A model generated the notes under the pieces. The model was not told where the DNA came from. It ran no database searches and worked only from the letters and a program-made list of their open reading frames with translations. From NCBI GenBank assembly GCA_942493305.1, contig OW818686.1, positions 2,232,001-2,296,000 on the forward strand: a DNA stretch of 64,000 bases, given 5' to 3'. This document shows, piece by piece, positions 35,757 through 45,999 of the stretch; position 1 is the stretch's first letter, and each line of letters starts with the position of its first letter. The stretch comes from UBA7672 sp030824255. Lineage in GTDB: Bacteria; Pseudomonadota; Alphaproteobacteria; Caulobacterales; Hyphomonadaceae. Both the position numbers and the translations under genes were made by a program.

Positions 35757-36425
35757 ATGTCTGCACCGATGTCGCAATCTGATTCATCGCCTATCGACAC
35801 CCAGGTCGCCGAACCTGAGACTGGCCGGGCCGAATTGCGCCGCGCCGCCTTCCTCAAGGCCGCCCGCGAAGTCTTTCTCGAATTTGGCTATGAAGCCGCC
35901 AATATGGCCGAGATTGTGCGCCGCGCAGGCGGTTCGCTGTCCACGCTCTACGCCCAGTTCGGCGGCAAGAAGGGCCTCTTCGAGGCCATGATCGACAGCC
36001 GCGTCAACGAGCTGACCGAGCAGATGCACCTCGAACTTGCCGCTCATGCCCCGCTGGCCGAAGGCCTGCGGCGAATTGGCGAAGTCTCCCTCGATCGCCA
36101 GCTCGACCCGGACTCCATCGACGTTCTTCGCCTCATGATTGCGCAGGCCAAGAAGTTCCCCGACATGGCTGAGCAATGGTCGAAGCGCGGCCCCGAAGCC
36201 GTCCGCAAGGCCCTGGCCACCTATCTGGAAGACCGCGCGAAGGCGGGCGAGATCCAGATCGCCAACTATGAAGTCGCCGCCGCCACCTTCTTTGACCTGC
36301 TGCGCTCCCGCCTGCAGATCCGCTCCCTCCTGATGCCCGGGTATGTTCCCAGCGAACAGGAAAAGCGCGACGCAGTCGACCGTGCGGTGAAAGTCTTCAT
36401 CGGCGGCATCGGCGCGCTGAGCTAG
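35757..36425 (+). CDS. TetR-family transcriptional regulator
   Basis: The protein is 222 residues from the ATG at 35757; a GTG at 35751 and an ATG at 35769 are alternatives. The helix-turn-helix lies at about residues 28-75 (AAREVFLEFGYEAANMAEIVRRAGGSLSTLYAQFGGKKGLFEAMI, given in parts by position). The C-terminal domain is a drug-responsive AcrR-like ligand domain. It is divergent from the EmrAB-like genes and so is probably their repressor. Its stop shares CTAG with the stop of the convergent hydratase. Confidence 0.9.
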   Translation: MSAPMSQSDSSPIDTQVAEPETGRAELRRAAFLKAAREVFLEFGYEAANMAEIVRRAGGSLSTLYAQFGGKKGLFEAMIDSRVNELTEQMHLELAAHAPLAEGLRRIGEVSLDRQLDPDSIDVLRLMIAQAKKFPDMAEQWSKRGPEAVRKALATYLEDRAKAGEIQIANYEVAAATFFDLLRSRLQIRSLLMPGYVPSEQEKRDAVDRAVKVFIGGIGALS

Positions 36426-37210
36426 CGACCGCTGAACTCTCCCGGCCGCCGCGCGTTCACCGCCGCCACGCCCTCGCGGAAATCATCCGTCTTCATCAGC
36501 CATTGCTGCTCGACGAACTCATGATCCGTCGCCGCCTTCACGCCCGCCGCCAGATCGGCGCGTAGCGTCTTTCTAGTTGAGCGCACGGCCAGCGGCGCAT
36601 TCTCCGCAATCGTACCGGCCATGGCGCGGGCGCGATCGAGCAGGCGCGTTTGGTCCACCAGATCGTCGACCAGTCCCATCTCCAGCGCTTCCGATCCGTC
36701 ATAGCGCGCGCCGGTGAGAAACATCATCGCCGCATGTCTGCGCCCGATCAGGCGGGGCAGGGTGTATGTAAGGCCAAAGCCCGGATGGAAACCCAGCTTC
36801 ACGAAGTTCGCCGCAAACCGCGCTTCCGGCGCCGCCACGCGAAAGTCCGCCACCAGCGCCAGCCCCAGCCCCGCCCCAATCGCCGCGCCCTGAATGGCGG
36901 CGACAATCGGCAGCTCCGTCGAATAAAGCCGCACCGCCTGATCGTATAGCGGATTGCCGGCCGCCTCATCCTTGCCAGCAATCCCTATCTCATCCGCGCG
37001 CTGCGTGAGATCCGCCCCCGAACAGAAAACCTTGCCCGCCGTCGCCAGCACGACAGCCCGCGTCACGCCATCCCGATCCAGCCCCTCCAGCACATCCGCC
37101 AGATCCCGCATCAGATCCACACTCACCGCATTCACCGGCGGCTTGTCGATCGTGACGGTCGCCACGAAGCCATCGCGCGTGATGTGGATGTCGTTGATGC
37201 GGTCGGTCAT
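36422..37210 (-). CDS. Enoyl-CoA hydratase/isomerase family protein
   Basis: The 262-residue crotonase-fold enzyme has oxyanion-hole segments KVFCSGADLTQRA and IQGAAIGAGLGLALVADFRVA. In the active-site helix, KLGFHPGFGLTYTLPRLIG has neither usual Glu clearly in place, so it may be an isomerase or another crotonase rather than a hydratase. Its ATG overlaps the DUF4279 stop in ATGA, making it the third gene of the acyl-CoA dehydrogenase operon. Confidence 0.87.
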   Translation of the reverse strand: MTDRINDIHITRDGFVATVTIDKPPVNAVSVDLMRDLADVLEGLDRDGVTRAVVLATAGKVFCSGADLTQRADEIGIAGKDEAAGNPLYDQAVRLYSTELPIVAAIQGAAIGAGLGLALVADFRVAAPEARFAANFVKLGFHPGFGLTYTLPRLIGRRHAAMMFLTGARYDGSEALEMGLVDDLVDQTRLLDRARAMAGTIAENAPLAVRSTRKTLRADLAAGVKAATDHEFVEQQWLMKTDDFREGVAAVNARRPGEFSGR

Positions 37211-37622
37211 GCTCCGGACTCCGATGGCCAGATGTCAAGAACGAGCGTTAGCCCTCGTTCGCCAATCAGACGGGATGTCCTTGGAGAGATAGGAATCTCT
37301 CCGGCTCCGTCTTCCAGAAACAGTCCGCAGAACACATCCGCATCAAACTTGGCGCTCAGGTCTCGCCAGATTCCAAAGTCGGTCGTTGTGCCATCCAAAA
37401 TTTCATCAATCTGCCGGTCGAGGTTCGCGGGTGAAACGTCAGTTGCGTGAAGTCTCCAGCTTCCACGCTTCAGCAACCGCTCGCCGCCGCCTGCCGGGTT
37501 CCTGAATATCTCGCCCCGCCGCTGGGCCACGGTTGGCTTCTTTCCGAGCAGGCGGCTGATCTCATCTGGATCGAGGTCCTCACCAAAGAAGCGTAGCGTT
37601 GCGCGACTCTCGCGAACTTCAG

Positions 37623-37626
<4 letters not shown>
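37207..37626 (-). CDS. DUF4279 family protein
   Basis: The 139-residue protein has the family's opening strand and acidic loop (RATLRFFGEDLDPDEISRLLGKKPT), followed by QRRGEIF, SWRLHA and a C-terminal LVLDIW strand. The function of the family is unknown. The start is GTG 37626, whose GTGA overlaps the stop of the acyl-CoA dehydrogenase. Its own stop overlaps the hydratase start. The position, fully coupled between two beta-oxidation genes, is unusual. Confidence 0.75.
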
Positions 37627-38789
<1,163 letters not shown>

Positions 38790-38891
38790 GTCCCATCTCC
38801 CGCCGGTCTGACGCCGATGCGGAGAGGATGGACCTGCGGTTGAGGGAAGGGAAGTGGTGCCGCCCTTTCCAGGAGCGCGCCAGCAGAGAAG

Positions 38892-38936
38892 CCCTCATCC
38901 TGAGGAGGCCCAAAGGGCCGGCTCGAAGGACGAGGG
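38892..38936. repeat. Dispersed alphaproteobacterial palindromic repeat
   Basis: The 45-base imperfect palindrome CCCTCATCCTGAGGAGGC...GGCTCGAAGGACGAGGG matches a palindrome I recall as scattered between genes in many alphaproteobacteria. It sits between the acyl-CoA dehydrogenase start and the end of the amidohydrolase gene. Confidence 0.75.
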
Positions 38937-38961
38937 CGAGCTCACACGCCCATCAACGCGC

Positions 38962-39996
38962 CTACAGCCCCAGCCGATAAAATCTGTTCGCCGTCCCGAA
39001 GAACAGCTCGCGTTTCTCATCGGCACTTGCCCCGCTCGCGATCCGCTTCAGCGCATTCCACAACGTCGGGTAATCACAGCTCACCTCGTCCACCGGGAAG
39101 TTGCTCTCGAACATCGCGCGCTTGGGCCCGAACGCCTCGATGCATGTCTCGACATACGGCCCCCATTCCTTCGCCAGTTGCTCCGACGGCGCACGCGTCT
39201 CCGACAACATGGACGGGAAATTGCAGAACGGCATGGCCAGCCCGCCCAGCTTCACATGCACATTCTCACAAGTCGCCAGCGCGCGGATATTCTCGCGCCA
39301 AACCCCAAACCGTTCCGGCAGTTTGCCTGCATAGCTCGCAATGCCCAGCGGCGTGCCCACATGGTCCAGCACGATCGGCGTCTCCGGAAACTGCCGCGCC
39401 AGATCGATCAGTTCCGGCAGCTGCGGCTCCATCATCCACGCATCGAACGACAGCCCGCGCTTGCCCAGCTCCGCAAAGCCCTCGCGGAACTTCGGCTCCA
39501 TTATCACGCCCGGTGGGTTGCGGTTCAGCGGCCCCAGCACGCCGGGATCCGCATCATACGACGTCGAGCGCCGAATACCTTTGAATCGTGCGCCACCCGC
39601 CGCCATGTGAGCATCCAGCACGCGACCCACATCCGCGCCCAGCAACAGCTCCGCCGTCGAGACGATGCCAGCGCACGCCAGCGTCTTGCCATACAGCCCG
39701 CTCGCCGCCATCGCGGCAACGCCATTGACGAACTCCGTCTCGCCCACCGGCTTCATCTCGGCCGGTCCCTCCGCGCGATACATCGAGCGGCACTCCAGAT
39801 AGACCGTCGCCACGATATTGTGCCCGCTGCCGGTGTCCTCCAGCAGCTGGTCGAGCAGGTAATGCCCCTTGCGATAACTGATGTGATCGAACGGATGCAC
39901 CGGCGGCGGGATCAGGTGCATCACCGGCCGCCGATCCCACAGGTGGTGGTGCGGATCGATGATCGGCAGGTCTGGGTCGATGATCGCTTCAGCCAT
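38962..39996 (-). CDS. Amidohydrolase 2 family (lactonase-like) protein
   Basis: The 344-residue TIM-barrel hydrolase has the metal motif IIDPHHHLWD near the N-terminus, LDHVGTPLG in the centre with the third His, and the late metal Asp/Asn region MFESNFPVDEVSCDY. This pattern is shared by fuconolactonase, sugar-lactonase and decarboxylase-like members, so the substrate is open. The start at 39996 is chosen to fit the family; upstream ATGs exist and the ribosome site (GGGAG) is 12 bases away. Confidence 0.85.
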   Translation of the reverse strand: MAEAIIDPDLPIIDPHHHLWDRRPVMHLIPPPVHPFDHISYRKGHYLLDQLLEDTGSGHNIVATVYLECRSMYRAEGPAEMKPVGETEFVNGVAAMAASGLYGKTLACAGIVSTAELLLGADVGRVLDAHMAAGGARFKGIRRSTSYDADPGVLGPLNRNPPGVIMEPKFREGFAELGKRGLSFDAWMMEPQLPELIDLARQFPETPIVLDHVGTPLGIASYAGKLPERFGVWRENIRALATCENVHVKLGGLAMPFCNFPSMLSETRAPSEQLAKEWGPYVETCIEAFGPKRAMFESNFPVDEVSCDYPTLWNALKRIASGASADEKRELFFGTANRFYRLGL

Positions 39997-40061
39997 GATG
40001 ATGTGTGTCTCCCGTGCGGGAGCGACCATCCGGTAAATCGCGAGGCTTGGAAAGCGGCGGC

Positions 40062-40697
40062 TTAGTTGGCGGCCTTGCGCTCGCGATACCACTCCACATA
40101 GGCGTTGGCCCGCGCGCCGGCCTCCGCTTCCACATCCTTCCAGCTGAAGGCATAGCGCTGGGCAAAGCCGCCCAGGCCCCAGTCCTTGTACTGCTCGATG
40201 TGATGCAGTTCATGCGCCCATAGGGCGAGGCTGGAGAGATATTTCTCGTCCTTGAACACGATGGTATCGATCAGCGTCACTGCCGCCGCATTACCGTTGC
40301 GGATCGCGAAACCGGCAAGGCCCGCCTCGCTTGTGTCGCCGATGGTGTAGTTGATGCCTTCAAGGAATTCTTCCGAATAGAACGGGATCAGTTCCCGCTT
40401 CACTTCCTCCGGAATCGGCTTCGACTGCGGACGTACATTGTCGCGCGATCGCTGCAACGCGGCCGCCAGCGTGTCGGTGATCAGGTTGCCGGTATACTGC
40501 GTCTGCACCGACATGAAGCCGCGCGTGAATGTCTCAAGATGCGTGATGGCCACGCCCTTCGTTTTCTGCGGCGGCGCGGGAATGGCAGGGCGGGGCGACA
40601 CGCTGCTGGCGCTCGCCGTGTTGGCGCCCGTCTGCGCCATCACGGGCGCTGCGCCGGCGGCGAGAACGGCAAGCGAGAACAGCAAGGGTCGAAGCAT
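40062..40697 (-). CDS. Exported HExxH protein, DUF4157-like
   Basis: The 211-residue protein has a signal peptide (residues 1-21, ending PVMA), a Pro/Ala-rich linker and a domain with VFKDEKYLSSLALWAHELHHIEQY. This contains a zinc-protease HELHH motif and the following Glu-Gln pattern of the DUF4157 (eCIS core) family. In that family the fold often appears within larger secreted toxins, but here it stands alone. Late Glu residues (VEAEAGARANAYVEWY) may supply the third metal ligand. Peptidase activity is possible but unproved. Confidence 0.75.
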   Translation of the reverse strand: MLRPLLFSLAVLAAGAAPVMAQTGANTASASSVSPRPAIPAPPQKTKGVAITHLETFTRGFMSVQTQYTGNLITDTLAAALQRSRDNVRPQSKPIPEEVKRELIPFYSEEFLEGINYTIGDTSEAGLAGFAIRNGNAAAVTLIDTIVFKDEKYLSSLALWAHELHHIEQYKDWGLGGFAQRYAFSWKDVEAEAGARANAYVEWYRERKAAN

Positions 40698-40802
40698 GTA
40701 TCCCCCGACAGCGGAGCGGATGCTGAAGGAATGCCGCTTCGCCCATGAATGCGCCCTGAATGTGGCATGGTCATATCGCGGCGCAACTGGGGCAAAGCAG
40801 GT

Positions 40803-41353
40803 CTAGCGGCTGTCAGCCCACGCCTTCGCGCGCTGCTGGCAGGCGCGTATCCAGTCTGACTTGTGATCGTTGTAGGCCAGCGAGTTTTCCGGATGCGCAG
40901 ACGCGGCCGCTTGCTTGACGGCTTCATACGCCAGCGCCTCCTTGCTGTACGCACGGAGATAGTCGCGAAACGCCAGCTGCGTCGCGATCAGGTCGTTTCC
41001 GTTCCGATGGAAATGCACGTGGAACAGCCGCCGCCCGTCTTGCTCCAGCACGCAATAGCGCCGCCCCGAATGCCGAATTCGCCGCGCCACATATAGCCCA
41101 GCGCCTCGATCTGTCTGCGCCGCGCCTCCAGCGCGTCAAGGCTGCGCACGACGGGCATCAGGTCGACGATCGGCTTGGCCGCAATGCCCGCAATGGCGGT
41201 CGATCCGATATGATGCACGGCGACCAGCGTTTCGCCCACGGCCGGCGCAAGACGCGCGGCCTCCGCCTCCGCCATGACGATCCAGGCCGGGTCGTGCGAT
41301 GCCAGCATCACGCGCGTGGCGTCGGCCCTGCGCACTTGCCTGTCGTCGGCCAT
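40803..41353 (-). pseudogene. GrpB/UPF0157 family gene with a frameshift
   Basis: Two overlapping minus-strand frames make one GrpB-family protein. The first (from ATG 41353) gives the N-terminal half, with VAVHHIGSTAIAGIAAKPIVDLMP and ALGYMWRGEFGI. The second supplies GRRYCVLEQDGRRLFHVHFH...LAFRDYLRAY...HPENSLAYNDHKSDWIRACQQRAKAW to the TAG at 40803. The family reads GIPGRR at the junction. Here ATTCGGGGCGG stands where ATTCCGGGGCGG would keep frame, so one C appears lost at about 41068. It is an inactivated gene, a recent mutation or a sequencing error. It follows uvrC by one base. Confidence 0.8.
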
Positions 41354-41354
41354 C

Positions 41355-43526
41355 TCACTCCCCCTGGAAGTGATCGTAGATCCGTTGCGCCAGCGCAGCG
41401 TTGACGCCTTCCACGGTCTGCAGGTCCGCCACCGTCGCGCGGCTCACGCCCTTGGCCGAACCGAAACGGTTGAGCAGGGCCTTCTTCCGCCGCTGGCCCA
41501 CGCCCGTGATTTCGTCCAGCGGGTTCTGTCCCGAAATCGCGGCCGCGCGCTTTGCCCTGTGCGCGCCAATTGCCCAGCGGTGCGCCTCGTCGCGAAGGCG
41601 TTGCAGATAATACAGCGCTGGATCGTTGGGCGGCAGCTGGAACGGCGCGCGACCCGGCCGGAAGAACTGCTCCCGCCCAGCATTCCGGTCGGGCCCCTTG
41701 GCGATGGCGACGAGGTTCAGCTCGCCAGGCTTGAAGCCAACCAACTCGATCGCCTCCTTCGCCGCCGACAACTGCCCCAGCCCGCCATCGATCAGAACCA
41801 GATCCGGCCAGGCGTCGGGCTTCCGTCCTCCCTCGGCGCGAAGCGACGGGGGAGGTGGATCGCTCGCGTTCGCGAGCGAGACGGAGGGGGCTATCTCAAC
41901 CGGGGGGGGCGCAGCCAGCGCGCCCTCCGTCTGACCCCGGGGGTCATCCATCTCGCCGGGCTGCGCCGGTGGAGAACTGTTGAGCTCATCCCACTCTTTC
42001 TTCAGCCGCCCAAACCTCCGGCGCATGACTTCGCGCATCATGCCGTAGTCGTCGCCGGGCTCGATCTCCTGATCCTTGATGTTGAACTTGCGATAGCTGG
42101 TCTTCTCGAAGCCTTCCGGACCCGCCACGACCATGCCGCCCACCATGTTCGTGCCCATGATGTGGCTGTTGTCGTAGATCTCGATCCGCTTCGGCGGCTC
42201 GGGCAGATCGAACACCTTCTGCACCGCCGCGAAAATCTTCTGCTGGCTCTGCGTGTCCGCCAGTTTCCGCCCCAGCGCCTCCCGCGCGTTCAGCTGCGCA
42301 CGCTCCACGATCTCGCGCTTCTCGCCTCGCTGCGGCGTGCGTATCTCCACCTTGTGCTCGGCCCTCAGCTCGAGCGCATCGACCATGAGGCTTTCTTCCT
42401 CGATCTCATGGTTGAGCAGGATCAGCTTTGGCACCGGCTTGTCGTCATAGAACTGCGCCAGGAATGCCGTCAGCACCTGCGCGGACGTGTCGTCGCGATC
42501 GTGCTTGGGATACCAGACAGTCGCCCCCCAGTTCTGGCCCGCCCGGAAGAAGAAGGCCTGCACAGCCGATTGTCCCGCATCGGTGTGGATCGCGAACACG
42601 TCCGCCTCCACCAGCCCGTCCGTGTTGATGCTCTGGCTTTGTCGCACGGCCGCCAGCGCGCGGATGCGATCGCGCAGGCCGGCCGCCCTCTCATAGTCGG
42701 TGTTCTGCGCCGCCCGCTCCATCTGCGCCGCCAGCTGCTGTTGCAGCGTTTCGGCATCCCCGTTCAGAAAGCGCTCCGCCTCGCGCACCAGGTCGCGATA
42801 CTCATCCAGCGGGATCAGCCCCGTGCAAGGCGCCGAGCATCGTCCCATCTGGTGCAACATGCATGGCCGCGAGCGCGTCGCGTAGATGTTGTCCGTGCAC
42901 GTCCGCAGCAGGAACGCCTTCTGCAGCGTATCCAGCGTGTGATCGACCGCACCGGCTGACGCGAACGGGCCAAAATACTTGCCCTTGATCCGCTTCGCCC
43001 CGCGATGCTTCAGGGCCTGCGGCGCTTCATGGTCTTCGCGGATCAGAATGTGCGGAAAGCTCTTGTCGTCCCGCAGGATGATGTTGAAGCGCGGCTTCAG
43101 CTTCTTGATGAGGTTCGCCTCGAGCAGCAGCGCTTCCGTCTCACTCGCAGTGACGACGAACTCCATGCTCCGTGTCAGCGAGATCATCCGCGCGATGCGC
43201 TGTGTCTGTCCGCCGATCTTGGCGTAATTCGAAACCCGCGCCTTCAGGTTGCGCGCCTTGCCCACATAGAGCAGTTCGCCCACCTCCCCGAACATGCGAT
43301 AGACGCCCGGCTTGCCCGGCAGGCGTTTCACATTGTCCCGGATCACGTCCGGTCCGTAGACGCGGCCCTTCTTGGCCGCGTCCGGCGCGTGCATATCCAC
43401 GCCCGAGGAAATCTCCTCAGGCTCCATCTCGATCTCCGGCGGAAGCTCCTCCTCGGCCCCTTCCTCAAGGTCCTCGACAGGCGCGTCCGGCGGGTCGGGC
43501 AGATTGTCCGGATCGTCGGGTTGCAT
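41355..43526 (-). CDS. uvrC: Excinuclease ABC subunit C, with repeat-derived insert
   Basis: UvrC makes both cuts in nucleotide-excision repair. From ATG 43526 it has 723 residues, longer than the usual 600 or so. An acidic N-terminal extension of about 60 residues precedes the GIY-YIG nuclease (LPGKPGVYRM, LLYVGKARNL). The Cys cluster, UVR segment (QNTDYERAAGLRDRIRAL), RNase H-like domain (EIYDNSHIMGTNMVGGMVV, LVLIDGGLGQL) and C-terminal helix-hairpin-helix pair follow. An insert of about 45 low-complexity residues before PDLVLIDGG includes a dispersed repeat. The start is uncertain: ATG 43556 is also possible, and neither has a good ribosome site. Confidence 0.95.
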   Translation of the reverse strand: MQPDDPDNLPDPPDAPVEDLEEGAEEELPPEIEMEPEEISSGVDMHAPDAAKKGRVYGPDVIRDNVKRLPGKPGVYRMFGEVGELLYVGKARNLKARVSNYAKIGGQTQRIARMISLTRSMEFVVTASETEALLLEANLIKKLKPRFNIILRDDKSFPHILIREDHEAPQALKHRGAKRIKGKYFGPFASAGAVDHTLDTLQKAFLLRTCTDNIYATRSRPCMLHQMGRCSAPCTGLIPLDEYRDLVREAERFLNGDAETLQQQLAAQMERAAQNTDYERAAGLRDRIRALAAVRQSQSINTDGLVEADVFAIHTDAGQSAVQAFFFRAGQNWGATVWYPKHDRDDTSAQVLTAFLAQFYDDKPVPKLILLNHEIEEESLMVDALELRAEHKVEIRTPQRGEKREIVERAQLNAREALGRKLADTQSQQKIFAAVQKVFDLPEPPKRIEIYDNSHIMGTNMVGGMVVAGPEGFEKTSYRKFNIKDQEIEPGDDYGMMREVMRRRFGRLKKEWDELNSSPPAQPGEMDDPRGQTEGALAAPPPVEIAPSVSLANASDPPPPSLRAEGGRKPDAWPDLVLIDGGLGQLSAAKEAIELVGFKPGELNLVAIAKGPDRNAGREQFFRPGRAPFQLPPNDPALYYLQRLRDEAHRWAIGAHRAKRAAAISGQNPLDEITGVGQRRKKALLNRFGSAKGVSRATVADLQTVEGVNAALAQRIYDHFQGE
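41826..41892. repeat. Hairpin-array repeat, partial copy inside uvrC
   Basis: The segment TCCTCCCTCGGCGCGAAGCG, then GGGGGAGGTGG, a CGCTCGCGTTCGCGAGCG hairpin and GACGGAGGGGGCT, follows the order of the second half of copies A and B. It is read in frame on the minus strand as part of the uvrC insert (about residues 545-567: PSVSLANASDPPPPSLRAEGG). It introduces no stop codon. Confidence 0.75.
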
Positions 43527-43632
43527 CGGCGCATACGTAAGCGACCCGAGGCGCATGTTCAAACCGCAATCGCCGCCGGTTGCCGCAACCTGCGCCCCAT
43601 GCTCTGTCAGCAGTGTTCGACGGGAGGGATCA

Positions 43633-44904
43633 ATGAAACTGACCCAGTTGGCGCTTGCCGCGCTCCTGGCTGCCGCCTGCAGCGATCCCACGCCGTCCGC
43701 CGTATCGAGCGCAGCGCCGCCGCCGCCGCCGAAACCCGTCTATGCCAGCCAGTGGTTCGCCAGCCCGGAAGCCACGGTAAACATTCACCAGACCGCCTAT
43801 GGCCCAGCCGGCATGATTCGCGAGGCCGGCGGTGAATTCCGTCCGATCCGGGCCGTCACGCTGTCAGACGGCGAAATGCTCTTCTTCGTCCCGTCGCTGA
43901 ACGCCGGCTTCAGGGCCGCAAAGGGCGACGACGGCTCATGGACGGGAAGCTGGCAAACGCATGGCAAGACCACCGAGCGCATCTTCCAGCCCGCCGATGC
44001 GCCCGAGATGTCGGAAACCTTCGTCACCTTCGACGATGGTCGCTGGACGCAATACCGCTGCGCTGGCGCCGGCTCGCCCGTCATCCTGCTTGACTACGGC
44101 GCCGGCGCGTCGATGGCTTCGTGGAAAGACGTGTTCGATCCGCTCTCACAAGTCAGCCGGACGTGCATGTTCGAACGCGCCGCCCGCGGCCTCAGCGATC
44201 CCGGCCCCCTGCCGCGCCACGTGAACCACGCCGCCGCCGACATCGGCGCCTTCATCACTGCCGCGAAGATCGAAGGCCCCGTCGTCCTCGTCGGCCACTC
44301 CATGGCCAGCTACCACATCCGCCAGTTCGCCAACCTTCATGGCGATCAGACCGCTGGCCTCGTCCTCGTCGATCCCTCCGGCGACGGGCAGGGCGCCCGC
44401 TTCGAAGCCGTGATCCCCAATATCCGCGACCTCGACCCCAACATCGTGGACGAGACAACCGTCACAAACTGCTCGCAGGGCCTCCGCAGGGTCATTGCGT
44501 CCATTCCATCCTCACTCACGCCAACCGATCTCGATCCCATCATTGGCAAGTGCGGCGGCAATGATCCTGATGGCGTCGAGGCCACGCTCTCCGAAATCGC
44601 CGCGATGGAAGTCGTCAGCACCAACCAGATCCGCGCCGCCCAACGTCCCTATGGCGACCTCCCGCTGATCGTCCTGACACGGGGCGACTATGAAAACGGC
44701 ATGCCGCCCGGCATCACGCCCGAGATCAAGGCCGGGTTTGCGAAAGTCTGGACCACCATGCACGCCGAGATGGCCGCCCAGTCCGCCATCGGCCAGGCGC
44801 GCACCATCCCCGGCGCCGGCCACGGCATCCAGCGCGACGCGCCACAAGCCGTCATCGACGCCATCACCGAAGTCGTCACGGCCGCGCGGGCGAAAGCGCC
44901 GTAA
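43633..44904 (+). CDS. Alpha/beta-hydrolase lipoprotein
   Basis: The 423-residue lipoprotein has a lipobox LLAAAC and a Pro-rich tether (APPPPPKP). An N-terminal beta domain of unknown kind (about 40-140) precedes an alpha/beta-hydrolase domain with VGHSMAS (nucleophile Ser), the acid after LVLVDPSGDG and a His in PGAGHGIQ. GGGAGG lies 5 bases before the ATG at 43633. It is divergent from uvrC. It is an esterase or similar; the substrate is unknown. Confidence 0.85.
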   Translation: MKLTQLALAALLAAACSDPTPSAVSSAAPPPPPKPVYASQWFASPEATVNIHQTAYGPAGMIREAGGEFRPIRAVTLSDGEMLFFVPSLNAGFRAAKGDDGSWTGSWQTHGKTTERIFQPADAPEMSETFVTFDDGRWTQYRCAGAGSPVILLDYGAGASMASWKDVFDPLSQVSRTCMFERAARGLSDPGPLPRHVNHAAADIGAFITAAKIEGPVVLVGHSMASYHIRQFANLHGDQTAGLVLVDPSGDGQGARFEAVIPNIRDLDPNIVDETTVTNCSQGLRRVIASIPSSLTPTDLDPIIGKCGGNDPDGVEATLSEIAAMEVVSTNQIRAAQRPYGDLPLIVLTRGDYENGMPPGITPEIKAGFAKVWTTMHAEMAAQSAIGQARTIPGAGHGIQRDAPQAVIDAITEVVTAARAKAP

Positions 44905-44919
44905 ACTGCCGTACGGCCC

Positions 44920-45861
44920 TCACGCCGCCGCTGCTTCCTGCTTGGATCCACACCGCCGCAACACTTCGACATACCCCTTCGTGATGCGCATCCGGTCGCG
45001 ATAGCCCTTCAGCACCAGAAGGTTGTGCGCCTTCTCGAGATTGTAGCACGGCACATACATGAAGCAGTGGTGCTCGCAGTGATAGTGAACCCAGAACGGC
45101 GCGATGAAGAGCCGTTCCAGCGGATTGGCCAGCGTCGTGCGCGCATGCGTGAAGGGGTCATCCTGCGTGTTGACCATCGCGTGCTCGCCCATCGCGCGCA
45201 GCCGCGTCACCAGCGGGAACCACGTCGCCATCGGCACGATCCACAGCGCGAACCACGCCCACCAGAATCCCAGCGCCGTCGTCACCACGATGATCACCGC
45301 CTGCGCGATCCAGAACCGCAACCCCGGATTGTCCGGCACGCGCGGCGGCTTGCGCTTTTCGCCACGCACCTGCGCAATGAACGGCGCGATGCGCTGCTTG
45401 TAGAAAGTCTGCCCCGTCAGGTCGCGCACGAATTTCCGGGCAAGTGAATTCCGGGTCGTGGGAAAGGGCCGCGACAGCACAAGGTCCGGGTCTTCCTTCT
45501 GCTCGGTGTATTTGTGGTGGGTCAGGTGATAGGGGCGATACCGCTTCAGGCTGCCGCCTACCGGTCCGCCGCAAAGCCATTCGGCCAGCCAGTCGTTGAA
45601 CGACTGGTTCGGATGCAGCGTCCCGTGTGCGGCTTCATGCTCAAGGATCGCCAGACCCAGCTGCCGCGTGCCGATCAGCATCACCGCAAGGATGTAGGTC
45701 AGCGGATTGGGCCACGCGATGAACAGCGCACCCGCACCGATGATCACGGCCCACGCAAAAACGACGAGGGCAGGGCCCATCCACACAGACTGGCGCGAAA
45801 TCCTCGCCCACTCATCCGGCGTGAAAATGGTCTTCGGATCGACACGGGTGACAGCTGGCAT
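44920..45861 (-). CDS. Membrane fatty acid desaturase
   Basis: The 313-residue integral di-iron enzyme has three His boxes: HEAAHGTLH, HLTHHKYT and HCEHHCF, in the FA_desaturase order, and four main hydrophobic segments (about residues 28-70 and 180-215). It introduces a double bond or hydroxyl into a lipid acyl chain or carotenoid-like substrate; the exact reaction is not set by the motifs. It converges on the upstream lipoprotein hydrolase with a 15-base gap. Confidence 0.9.
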   Translation of the reverse strand: MPAVTRVDPKTIFTPDEWARISRQSVWMGPALVVFAWAVIIGAGALFIAWPNPLTYILAVMLIGTRQLGLAILEHEAAHGTLHPNQSFNDWLAEWLCGGPVGGSLKRYRPYHLTHHKYTEQKEDPDLVLSRPFPTTRNSLARKFVRDLTGQTFYKQRIAPFIAQVRGEKRKPPRVPDNPGLRFWIAQAVIIVVTTALGFWWAWFALWIVPMATWFPLVTRLRAMGEHAMVNTQDDPFTHARTTLANPLERLFIAPFWVHYHCEHHCFMYVPCYNLEKAHNLLVLKGYRDRMRITKGYVEVLRRCGSKQEAAAA

Positions 45862-45999
45862 GGCGAGCTTTTACCAGAACTTTTCCGGCCGCGCAGCGTC
45901 CGCAACGCCGCGTCCGCACATGGAAGGATGACGCTAGGAAAAGGACGCGCCACGTTTATGGCAGGTTAATCCTGCTGCAATCGCTCTGGTTATGCTCGC

